Positions 8,383 to 15,791 of a DNA stretch of 64,000 nucleotides are shown here, piece after piece (positions within the stretch are counted from its first letter, which is position 1; each line of letters opens with the position of its first letter). Location of the stretch: assembly GCA_022072505.1 (NCBI GenBank), contig JAJVHU010000037.1:62001-126000 (forward strand), in the 5' to 3' direction. The notes below the pieces were generated by a model. The model saw nothing but the letters and a program-made list of their open reading frames with translations. It had not been told where the DNA came from and did not search any database. The position numbers and the translations under genes are program-made. The DNA comes from Phycisphaerae bacterium. Lineage in GTDB: Bacteria > Planctomycetota > Phycisphaerae > UBA1845.

Positions 8383-9278
8383 AAAGCCTTGAGGATTTGC
8401 ACCCACTCCGCCGGTTCGACGTCTTCCGGTCGGCGCGTCAGGTCGAACGCCGCCGCCAGCTTCGCCACCCCTTCCGCGCCCACGACGTACCCCAGCGCCG
8501 AACGCAACGTCTTGCGGCGGTGCTCGAATGCGCCGCGGACGAGCCGCGCCAGCGCCCCCCGCTCCTGCGGCGGGATCAACGCCTCCTCGCGCACGTCGGC
8601 CCGGAGCATGACCGACTCCACCTTCGGCGCGGGCCAGAACGCCGAGGCCGGAACCCGCGCGACCAGCCGAATGTCGCAGCAGACCTGCATCATGACGCTG
8701 ACCGGTCCCAAGTCCCGACTCCCCGGCGCAGCGAGGATCCGATCGCCCACCTCCGCCTGCACGGTGAAGCACATCCGGGACATCTCGGGCATTTCCAGCA
8801 GCAGGTTCATGACCAGCGGCGTGGCGATCTGATACGGAAGGTTCGCCGCCAGCATCATCCGCCCGCGGGCGCCTCCGCACGCATGACGGAGGGAGGCGAC
8901 GACTTCGGCGTTCAACCGGTTCTTCCCTTTGAGAGCGTCCGTCGTGAGGATGCGCACACGACCGTGATCCGCGAACCGGCGCGTCAGCAGCGCCGCAAGG
9001 TCGCGGTCCAACTCGACGCACACCACCGAGGCCCCGCTGGAGGACAGCAGGTCGGTCAGCCCGCCCGTCCCGCCGCCGACCTCGAGCACCACGTCCTGCG
9101 CGGAGATTTCCGCCGACTCCGCCAGCCTGCGCATCAGGTTACCGTCGATCAGAAAGTTCTGCCCGAAGCGCTTGCGCGGACGCAAACCCCCGGCGGTCAA
9201 CACTTCAAGGATGTCGGACTTCGTTTGTACACGCGTCGGCATGTGCGGCGTCTGCGAGAGGAATGTCGGCGTCGTCAT
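8379..9278 (-). CDS. rsmA: 16S rRNA adenine dimethyltransferase RsmA (KsgA)
   Basis: A 299-residue SAM-dependent enzyme that dimethylates two adjacent adenines near the 3' end of 16S rRNA late in 30S assembly. Visible signatures: RKRFGQNFL at the start of the domain, the SAM motif VLEVGGGTGGLTDLL, the acidic motif CVELDRDL, and the catalytic NLPYQIATP. The C-terminal helical domain with FEHRRKTLRSAL is also typical. The ATG at 9278 is chosen. A TTG at 9314 is in frame and overlaps the upstream gene's stop as TTGA, so a coupled start there is possible and would add 12 residues. The gene overlaps the cysteine desulfurase by four bases. Confidence 0.93.
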   Translation of the reverse strand: MTTPTFLSQTPHMPTRVQTKSDILEVLTAGGLRPRKRFGQNFLIDGNLMRRLAESAEISAQDVVLEVGGGTGGLTDLLSSSGASVVCVELDRDLAALLTRRFADHGRVRILTTDALKGKNRLNAEVVASLRHACGGARGRMMLAANLPYQIATPLVMNLLLEMPEMSRMCFTVQAEVGDRILAAPGSRDLGPVSVMMQVCCDIRLVARVPASAFWPAPKVESVMLRADVREEALIPPQERGALARLVRGAFEHRRKTLRSALGYVVGAEGVAKLAAAFDLTRRPEDVEPAEWVQILKAL

Positions 9279-9310
9279 TGTCGGGTCGCTTTCGCCGGAT
9301 GACAAGACCG

Positions 9311-10942
9311 TCAAGGCCTTGCATCGGGTTGAACCCCCGGGTTCCCCGACGCGGGATGCACGATGAAGTAGCGGTACGGCGGCAGGGCGTAGATGTCCAC
9401 GCGGCGACCGGTCGCCCGCAGCGTCGCGTCGAAATCACCCAGCAGCGTCACGATGTGCAGGCGTCGCGGATCGGAGAGCGCCGTCGAGTCGGTCAACTGT
9501 CCTCGTTTCTGCTCTCCGCGCATTCGGAGCACCGTCAGATCGTCGCGCAGGCCGTAATACTCGAAGCCCATCTCGACCGGATTGCGGTAGTTCGGACAAA
9601 ACGGAAAGTCCACGACGACGACCGCGTCCTCCGGTCCCAGAGTGTCGTTCAAGTGCCGGATGATGCCCGCCAGCCCGTCGGGTCCGGACTCCTCGAGGCA
9701 TTCCGTGACGGCGACCGGCGCATTGCCGACGAGGAGAAGCGCCGCCGCCCCGATCAACGCCCGCGATCCGCGGATCACCGGCAGCGTCAGGACGGCGAGC
9801 GTCCCGGGAACGAGCGCCGTGATCGCGTATCTCGGCACGAACACGGGGTTGGATACCAGCGAAATCGCCCCGAGCCCCCCGACGACGAAAACAACCCAGA
9901 ACAACAGGAGTAAGCGCCCGGGGCAAGCGTCTCGCTCGTCCTGCGTCGCGCCGACGCCGCGAGCGCCAAGCCGCGGGACCGCGCCGCAGAGCAGAGCAGC
10001 CGCCACGAACACCCCGGCGCTGACGTGCGCCCAACGTGTCGCCGTCGAACCAGCGCCTCCCTCGTCAAAAAGACCCAGCACGGCGTCGCCCAGGAAATGC
10101 GGGTACGCCCACCACGGCGCGGGCTGAATCCAGCCGAGCTTGTTCGGAAGAACGTGCCGAACAAAGAAAACCGCCAGCGGGGCGTACAACAGGACGGGCA
10201 GCGTCAGACACGCCAGCTCATATCGCCGCCCGCCGCCCGCTGCCGAGCCGCGCCCGTCAGGAAGCGGTCCGTCGTGCTCGGCGTCCCGGAGGGGGAATGT
10301 TGGACCTGCGCCAGCCGCCTCCGCGCGCCGTCGCAGCGTCACAACCGCCGCCCACCACGCGGCCTGCGCCGCCAGCGCCAGCGGGGCGAAGTAGTGCGAG
10401 TACAACATCGCCGTTGTGCTGAGGATGTAACCCGCGCCCCACGCCGCCCGTCGTCCCCTCCGCGTCACCAGCGCGTACCAGCACAGCATCGAGACCGTCG
10501 TCGTCAGCGCCAGCAGCGAGTACATCCGCGCCTCACGCGAGTACTTCAAGAGGAACGCATTGAACGCAAAAACGATCAACGCCGCCCACCCGACGCGCCG
10601 GCCGAACATCACCGCTCCCAGCGCCCCGCCCGCCAGCGCCGCCGCCGCGCCGTAGAGCGCCGCCGGCAGGCGCAGCCGCGCTTCGCTCGGTTTCGGCTCG
10701 CCCCACGCCGCGACGCGGCAGGACAACGAATACAGCGGCGGGTGCGGCATCTGCACGTAGCGGATCCCGTCCATCACGGTGCCCCGGATGCTGGTCCACG
10801 TCGAAAGCTCGTCCTCCCAGAGACTGCGCTCCCCGAGCCGATGCCAGCGCATTGAAAGGCCTCCGAACGCAACCAGCGCGACGAGCGCCGCCGCCGTCGC
10901 AGGGTTCATCATCCGGTTCTTTTTCGATCCGTCCCGTGACAT
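9311..10942 (-). CDS. GT-C fold (family 39-like) membrane glycosyltransferase
   Basis: A 543-residue polytopic membrane protein. After a first membrane helix comes LGERSLWEDELSTW, the loop with the acidic pair typical of GT-C transferases of the PMT/ArnT group, then PHPPLYSL and a series of hydrophobic segments including AALAGGALGAVMFG and GWAALIVFAFNAFLL, and SREARMYSLLAL. Such enzymes transfer sugars from polyprenyl phosphate donors on the periplasmic face. A C-terminal soluble domain follows (GPEDAVVVVDFPFCPNYRNPVE). The acceptor is unknown. A loop around residue 230 (PLPDGRGSA) is encoded by a dispersed DNA repeat. It is first in a set with rsmA and the cysteine desulfurase. Confidence 0.8.
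   Translation of the reverse strand: MSRDGSKKNRMMNPATAAALVALVAFGGLSMRWHRLGERSLWEDELSTWTSIRGTVMDGIRYVQMPHPPLYSLSCRVAAWGEPKPSEARLRLPAALYGAAAALAGGALGAVMFGRRVGWAALIVFAFNAFLLKYSREARMYSLLALTTTVSMLCWYALVTRRGRRAAWGAGYILSTTAMLYSHYFAPLALAAQAAWWAAVVTLRRRAEAAGAGPTFPLRDAEHDGPLPDGRGSAAGGGRRYELACLTLPVLLYAPLAVFFVRHVLPNKLGWIQPAPWWAYPHFLGDAVLGLFDEGGAGSTATRWAHVSAGVFVAAALLCGAVPRLGARGVGATQDERDACPGRLLLLFWVVFVVGGLGAISLVSNPVFVPRYAITALVPGTLAVLTLPVIRGSRALIGAAALLLVGNAPVAVTECLEESGPDGLAGIIRHLNDTLGPEDAVVVVDFPFCPNYRNPVEMGFEYYGLRDDLTVLRMRGEQKRGQLTDSTALSDPRRLHIVTLLGDFDATLRATGRRVDIYALPPYRYFIVHPASGNPGVQPDARP
10245..10266. repeat. dispersed GC-rich repeat core, copy inside a coding sequence
   Basis: Matches the repeat core GCCGCGCCCGTAAGGAAGC, here with a single change (CGTCAGG instead of CGTAAGG). 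Four intergenic copies lie at 18456, 22207, 23312 and 23454. Read on the minus strand within the glycosyltransferase it encodes PLPDGRGS in a hydrophilic loop, without breaking the frame. Confidence 0.7.
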
Positions 10943-11028
10943 GCTCTGCGCCCGACCTTAACATCGCGCGCGGTCAGGCGTCCACGTCGAAGGTGTTCTG
11001 ACGGGCGGTCTCCACCCGCCAGGATTCC

Positions 11029-12972
11029 TTGACGCAGGGCGACTCGGCCTGCCGATCGGCGACGGATAAGGGCAACAGGCGGAACGTGATCTTCGATCGC
11101 TGGTTCGGACATCCTCGGTTCTGCGCTTCCGCCGCCGCGATCGCCGTCGTCCTGACTTCGATTTCGTTGACCACCGGCTTTCAGGTGGATGATTACATTC
11201 ACCGGCTTCTGCTCCAACCCCCGGCGGAGGCGTCCGGGATCGAGGGTCGGGGGCTTCTGGAAGGCCGGGCGCCGTGGGATCTTTTCGGCTTCATTCCCGG
11301 CGGTCCGGAGGAGATCCGGCGCCTGATCAAGGAAGGGCTTGTTCCCTGGTGGGCGCCGCAGTCCCTCAGGCTTTCATTCTTCAGACCTCTGACCAGCCTG
11401 ACGCACTGGGTCGACTACCGGTTCTGGCCGGACAGGCCCGCCCTCATGCATGCGCAGAATCTCGCGTGGCTGGCGCTGCTGGTCTGGATCGCGTCACGGG
11501 TGTACCGGGAGGCGGCGGGCGGAACGTGGGAGGCCGGGCTGGCGACCTTGATGTTCGCCGTCGATTACTCGCACGGCGTGCCCGCCGGGTGGATCGCCGC
11601 TCGCAACGCCCTCATCAGCGGATGCTTCGGGCTGCTCTCGGTTTATCTTTACATGCGCGGCCGCCGGGGGGATCGCGCCAGCGCTTTCGCGGCCCCGGCG
11701 ACGCTGGTCGCGGGGCTGGCCGGAGGAGAGATGTCGCTGGGCGCGCCGGGTTACCTGCTGGCGTACGCCCTCTTTCTCGACACGGGATCTGTGAGGCGTC
11801 GGCTGACAGGATTGATTCCCTGCGCCGCCGCGACGCTGGCCTGGATCGCGGTGTATAAAGCGCTCGGGTACGGAGCGACCGGATCGCACATGTACATTGA
11901 TCCGGCGTCCGAACCGCTGCGCTTCCTTCGAGCAATGCTCTTCAACGCGCCGACGCTGCTGCTGGGGCAGTTCCTGCTGCCGCCGGCGGACGTCTTCGGA
12001 TTCCTGGCGGACGCGTTAAGGCCGGGATACGCCGCCGGCGCCGCCGGAATTGTGACGATCCTCCTCCTGATCATGCGCGGACGCCTGCGCGGCGACGCCG
12101 TCAGCCGGTTCTACCTGGCCGGAACGTTGCTGGCGGTTCTGCCCGCCTGCGGGACGGCGGCGCAGAACCGGCTGCTGGTCATTGCCGGGCTGGGGGCGGG
12201 AGGACTGCTCGCCCGGTACGTGGCGCGCCTGCGTGAAGCGCGCGAGCATCCAACGTCGATCAACGCGGAAGGGAAGGCCTCGGCGCTGGAACGCCTGACC
12301 CGACGCGCGATCCTCATCATTCACCTCGCAATCTCCCCGTCGGCGTTGATCGTCGCCGCTTACAGCACGGCGGCGCTCGGACCTTTGCTGCAGCGCCTCG
12401 CGGACTCCTTTCCGCAGGATTCGGCGATCGAGGATCAGAAGCTCATGATCGTGCAGGCGCCGACGGCGTTCCTCTTTCAGTACGCCGCCTCAATGAATGC
12501 GCTCGACGGTCGTCCGATGCCGGAGCATCTCTACGTGCTCGGTTCCAGCGCCGCCCCTCTCGAAATCCGCCGCCCCGACGCGCGAACCCTCGTGTTGCGA
12601 CCGTCGGGCGGTTTCCTTCCGCCGCCGGGATCGCCGCCGGCAGCGCGACCGGACGGTTCATTCGATCGATCCGCGCCGGTCTCCCCCCTCCACATGATTC
12701 AGATGTTCGACGTCCTGTTCCGCGCATGCAGTCTCGGATTCACCGAGCAGGAGACGATCGACCTTCACGGATTCCGCGCCCGAATCCTGGAGACGGACGC
12801 GACGGGCCGGCTGCTCGAAATCGCCTTCGAGGGCGACGACTCCCTTGAATCCGGCCGTTACCGCTGGATGACCTGGTCCGACGGGGAACTGGTGGATTTC
12901 GATCCGCCGGAAATCGGACAGAGCGTCCTCCTGCCCGCGCCGGATCTTCCCTTCGCGCCGTCCGCTCGGTGA
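11029..12972 (+). CDS. large membrane protein, GT-C glycosyltransferase-like
   Basis: About 647 residues with many membrane helices. After the first helix comes GFQVDDYIHRL, an acidic pair in the first external loop in the position used by GT-C transferases, and then FFRPLTSLTHWVDYRFW. Helices continue to about residue 440, followed by a soluble C-terminal region of about 200 residues. I do not recognise a named family beyond this general architecture. The start is uncertain: TTG at 11029 has AGGA upstream, and GTG at 11086 has AGGCGGA just before it. It is divergent from the GT-C gene at 9311-10942, so the pair may share an envelope glycosylation role (inference). Confidence 0.6.
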   Translation: MTQGDSACRSATDKGNRRNVIFDRWFGHPRFCASAAAIAVVLTSISLTTGFQVDDYIHRLLLQPPAEASGIEGRGLLEGRAPWDLFGFIPGGPEEIRRLIKEGLVPWWAPQSLRLSFFRPLTSLTHWVDYRFWPDRPALMHAQNLAWLALLVWIASRVYREAAGGTWEAGLATLMFAVDYSHGVPAGWIAARNALISGCFGLLSVYLYMRGRRGDRASAFAAPATLVAGLAGGEMSLGAPGYLLAYALFLDTGSVRRRLTGLIPCAAATLAWIAVYKALGYGATGSHMYIDPASEPLRFLRAMLFNAPTLLLGQFLLPPADVFGFLADALRPGYAAGAAGIVTILLLIMRGRLRGDAVSRFYLAGTLLAVLPACGTAAQNRLLVIAGLGAGGLLARYVARLREAREHPTSINAEGKASALERLTRRAILIIHLAISPSALIVAAYSTAALGPLLQRLADSFPQDSAIEDQKLMIVQAPTAFLFQYAASMNALDGRPMPEHLYVLGSSAAPLEIRRPDARTLVLRPSGGFLPPPGSPPAARPDGSFDRSAPVSPLHMIQMFDVLFRACSLGFTEQETIDLHGFRARILETDATGRLLEIAFEGDDSLESGRYRWMTWSDGELVDFDPPEIGQSVLLPAPDLPFAPSAR

Positions 12973-13139
12973 CCCCGGGGAGGGTTTCACTGGAAAAACA
13001 GGCTCGCCGGCAGAATCGGCCGGGTATAATGCCCGGATCGGAACGTCGTTCTCGCCTGGATCGCGCACCGGCTGAAGCGAGTTCGGGCGACGACGGGACT
13101 TACCGGTGTCGAAGGGCCGGAGGAAAGGGGGACGGGAAC

Positions 13140-14081
13140 ATGAGGCGATCTTCAACCGTTGGATGGGCGCTGTGCGGCTGCGTGGGCGGCTTCTTGCTGC
13201 CGGCACTTTCCGCTCGCGCCGAGGTGATTCATGACTCCCTCTGGATTCATGATGACAACCTGATGGACGCCGGCGTGGGCCACGCGATCGGCGGGTGGCG
13301 CCCTTTCCCCGGACTGGGAACGATCGACTCGCAGGTCGTCGAGGATTTCACGTTGATCCAGCAGACACGACTGACCGTCGGCGTCATTGACGTGATGGCG
13401 CATGACGGCACCGTTCCCGCCGAGGGCATCTGGGTTCAGGTGTATGCCGACGCCGGAGGCAGGCCGGCCGAAGAGGTGACGGCGGACTGGGTCGCCCTTC
13501 CGTCCGATTACGAAGCGGTGGAAATCTCAAGCCCGCTCAATTTCCGCGCGTGGCGCATCACCATCAATCTGGCGGACGGCGAATTCGATCTTGCCGAAGG
13601 CACGTGGTGGATTGATTTTCAACCGCTGGACATCGAGACCACCGGCGACTGGTTCTGGTCGATCGGGTCGGTGAGCATCGAGCCGATCGGGTTCCCCAGT
13701 CATGTCCGCGACGGGTGGCAGGCGCACGGAAACAATTATTACGGACTCTGGGGCAGCACCACGTGGATTCCGCACAGTTTTCGCGGCAACGCCGTGCTAT
13801 CGTGGCGCCTCGAAGGGGACACGACGGGCGGAGACTGCACCGGCCGCGAAAAACTCTCCGCGTCATGCGCCGACAGCGCCTGCGGACCGAGAGTCGTCGC
13901 GAAGCTCAAGCGGGGGCAGCCGGATGCGGAGATCCGCTTTCGCATCGATGGCGGACAGGAAAGGCGGACCGTGGTCAACGCCCGCGGCAAGGCCAGGGTC
14001 AAGTGGTGCGGGTTGACTTCCGGACCGCACACGGTGTCGCTGGTCGAGTGCGGCGCGTCGATCGACACGAACTGTCCGTGA
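13140..14081 (+). CDS. secreted protein of unknown function
   Basis: A 313-residue protein with a clear signal peptide (MRRSSTVGWALCGCVGGF then LLPALSARAE). The ATG at 13140 follows GGAGGAAAGGGG, an excellent ribosome site; longer forms from 12969 would hide the signal. The mature part looks like a beta sandwich (DDNLMDAGVGHAIGGWRPF, VEDFTLIQQTRLTVGVIDV) with repeated aromatic and Asp/Gly positions. From about residue 230 on there is a compact domain with six cysteines ending at CGASIDTNCP. I do not recognise a family; such exported proteins are frequent in planctomycetes. It follows the membrane protein gene after 167 bases. Confidence 0.65.
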   Translation: MRRSSTVGWALCGCVGGFLLPALSARAEVIHDSLWIHDDNLMDAGVGHAIGGWRPFPGLGTIDSQVVEDFTLIQQTRLTVGVIDVMAHDGTVPAEGIWVQVYADAGGRPAEEVTADWVALPSDYEAVEISSPLNFRAWRITINLADGEFDLAEGTWWIDFQPLDIETTGDWFWSIGSVSIEPIGFPSHVRDGWQAHGNNYYGLWGSTTWIPHSFRGNAVLSWRLEGDTTGGDCTGREKLSASCADSACGPRVVAKLKRGQPDAEIRFRIDGGQERRTVVNARGKARVKWCGLTSGPHTVSLVECGASIDTNCP

Positions 14082-14295
14082 ATCAGGCTGACTGAGTCTC
14101 CAACCGACTCCGGTGCGCCGCATCTTGAAGGTCTTGAGGATGCGACGCAGGATCGTCTGCTCATGCAAATCCCGCGCCGCGCAACCGGAGCCGGATGAAG
14201 ACTCAGGAGGCCGTTTTCACGCTTTTTTTAGCCTCTGCCTCGAGAGCTGAAACACCCGCGTTCTGACAGCCGCGGTTCGGTTTCGCACCCGTGTT

Positions 14296-15288
14296 TCAGT
14301 TGCGGCCGGGCGTTCCGGACCCCGGGGTAGGTTGCCGTGACGCGTCGGGCGGCACGACGGAAAGGTCGCCCGCTCCCACCGAGGCGCGCTCCAGTTTTAT
14401 CAGAGACGAGGAGTTGAGCGGGTCCAGTTGAAACGGGCTGAACCCCGGTGCTTGCGGCGTTAAGAGAGGGATCGACATCACCGGCGCCATCAGATCGGTC
14501 GATCGGGGGGGAGGCGCGATCGAAAGCCCGGCTGGCAGGTGCGGTTGGCGCCGGCCAGGCAAGTGAAAATCGTCAGCGCCGTAACCGGTGAACAAAGCGC
14601 TGCGGGCGCCGAAGCGCAGGAGCGGATCTTCAAGACCGAAACCCGGGCGCGACGACCCCGGAAGCGTCGGGCGGGCGAGGATCGCGTCGAGCTTCGCCTT
14701 CAGAGAGGCGGAGAAACCCGCCGCGTTCGTTTCGTGCAGGATCGCGGATCGCGGTCCGAATCCGCCCGGGACGCGCGATCCGCGCGCATCCGGAAACATC
14801 GTGCCGAAGGAAGCCGGCGACGACGCGGACCGCAATGCGGAGGGCGGATCCCAGCGGCGGTCCAGCGGATCCGGAGAGGCTGCCGCGCTGAAGGGGTTCT
14901 GTGCGGCGGCGAGCGGTTCCTCGAAGATGCTCGCACCGGTCAGGGGCAGCGTCGCGTAGGAGCCGAAATCCGTGCCGTATAAAGTCCTCAGAAGTTCCTC
15001 GCGGGGCGACGGGATCCGCGGCGCACGAGAGGGGCGCGGCGTCGATCCCGGCGGCGTGGATGACGATGACCGCGCCCTGGCGGCAGGATCAGGTTGACCG
15101 GCCCGGTTCGCGGCGTCCGGCGGCGACGAGGATGGAGGCGTCGCGGACGGCGCGTCCTGGGCCAACGCTGTGGCGACGGCGGCGGAAAGCAGGACAGCGA
15201 CTCCGGCGCTTCGGCTGAGGCGCCGCGAGACCCGCACCGACAGCCGGGTCGGCGCCGAGCGGTTATGATGGCGGCGAGGATGACACAT
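14296..15288 (-). CDS. Ser/Pro/Ala-rich exported protein, unknown
   Basis: A 330-residue protein. The ATG at 15288 is preceded by GGAAAGGG with about six bases spacing and gives a basic head (CHPRRHHNR) and one hydrophobic segment (AGVAVLLSAAVATALAQ) that ends in a plausible signal peptidase site. The remainder is rich in Ser, Pro, Ala and Arg with little predicted order and no recognised domain. An upstream start at 15324 is possible but lies inside the divergent gene. Its start codon abuts that of the small plus-strand ORF at 15289 through a shared CATATG. Function unknown; coding status is moderately supported by the signal sequence and ribosome site. Confidence 0.5.
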   Translation of the reverse strand: MCHPRRHHNRSAPTRLSVRVSRRLSRSAGVAVLLSAAVATALAQDAPSATPPSSSPPDAANRAGQPDPAARARSSSSTPPGSTPRPSRAPRIPSPREELLRTLYGTDFGSYATLPLTGASIFEEPLAAAQNPFSAAASPDPLDRRWDPPSALRSASSPASFGTMFPDARGSRVPGGFGPRSAILHETNAAGFSASLKAKLDAILARPTLPGSSRPGFGLEDPLLRFGARSALFTGYGADDFHLPGRRQPHLPAGLSIAPPPRSTDLMAPVMSIPLLTPQAPGFSPFQLDPLNSSSLIKLERASVGAGDLSVVPPDASRQPTPGSGTPGRN

Positions 15289-15408
15289 ATGAAACCCTTT
15301 CCGTATCATCGGCGACTTCCGCAAGGCCGCAACAGAATCGCGGATTCGCGGACGGTCCGCAACGCTTCGGGGCGGTGCTCCGCGGCCGTGGGGCGCTTGC
15401 GGACGTGA
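15289..15408 (+). CDS. 39-residue basic ORF in the rpmH position
   Basis: A very small, arginine-rich ORF (starts MKPFPYHRRL, ends AVGRLRT) with GCGAGGA about nine bases before the ATG. Its stop overlaps the probable GTG start of rnpA by four bases (GTGA), the arrangement expected for rpmH, the gene for ribosomal protein bL34. Length and charge fit bL34. The sequence retains only a weak match (RNASGR against the usual GGR segment) and lacks the conserved GFR..RM and RR.KGR signature, so I do not assign the gene. It could be a diverged or broken bL34 gene or a chance ORF. Confidence 0.3.
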   Translation: MKPFPYHRRLPQGRNRIADSRTVRNASGRCSAAVGRLRT

Positions 15409-15791
15409 GCCGTGAACGTTTTACCCCTGCTGACCGCCTTTCTCGCCGCAGCGACGTCGATCGAGTGATCCGTCACGGCGTCCGTGTTTCGGATCGTTGC
15501 CTGACGTTGTGGGCGCTGGAGAACGCCCTCGAACGATCGCGGATCGGATTGCGAGCGCCGCGCCGCGTCGGAACGGCGGTGCTGCGCAACCGCCTGCGCC
15601 GCCGCGTCCGCGAGGCGTTCCGGCGGAATCGGGACCGGATTCCCGCGGGCGTGGACCTGATGTGCCAGCTTCGCACGGCTGAGGGATGCAGCTACGCGGT
15701 GCTGGCGGAATCGCTGATTCGGCTCAGCGTCAAGGCAGCCCGCCGCCACCTTGGCGACCGACCGCGCAGACCTCAATCCGCCGATCCGTGA
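15405..15791 (+). CDS. rnpA: ribonuclease P protein component
   Basis: A 128-residue basic protein (from the GTG at 15405) that assists the RNA subunit of RNase P in cutting the 5' leader from precursor tRNA. Diagnostic features: RFTPADRLSRRSDVDRVIRHG at the N-terminus and the RNR-type motif PRRVGTAVLRNRLRRRVREA, followed by IPAGVDL. An ATG at 15375 would add 10 residues, but the GTG overlaps the small ORF's stop and fits coupling. Downstream, yidC, the usual neighbour, is absent; instead the gene overlaps the 3' end of a convergent lipoprotein gene by 62 bases. Confidence 0.9.
   Translation: MSRERFTPADRLSRRSDVDRVIRHGVRVSDRCLTLWALENALERSRIGLRAPRRVGTAVLRNRLRRRVREAFRRNRDRIPAGVDLMCQLRTAEGCSYAVLAESLIRLSVKAARRHLGDRPRRPQSADP

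Noticed and set aside
15289..15408. Confident assignment of rpmH
   Set aside because: Position fits but the L34 signature is mostly absent, so it is reported only as an uncharacterised small ORF.
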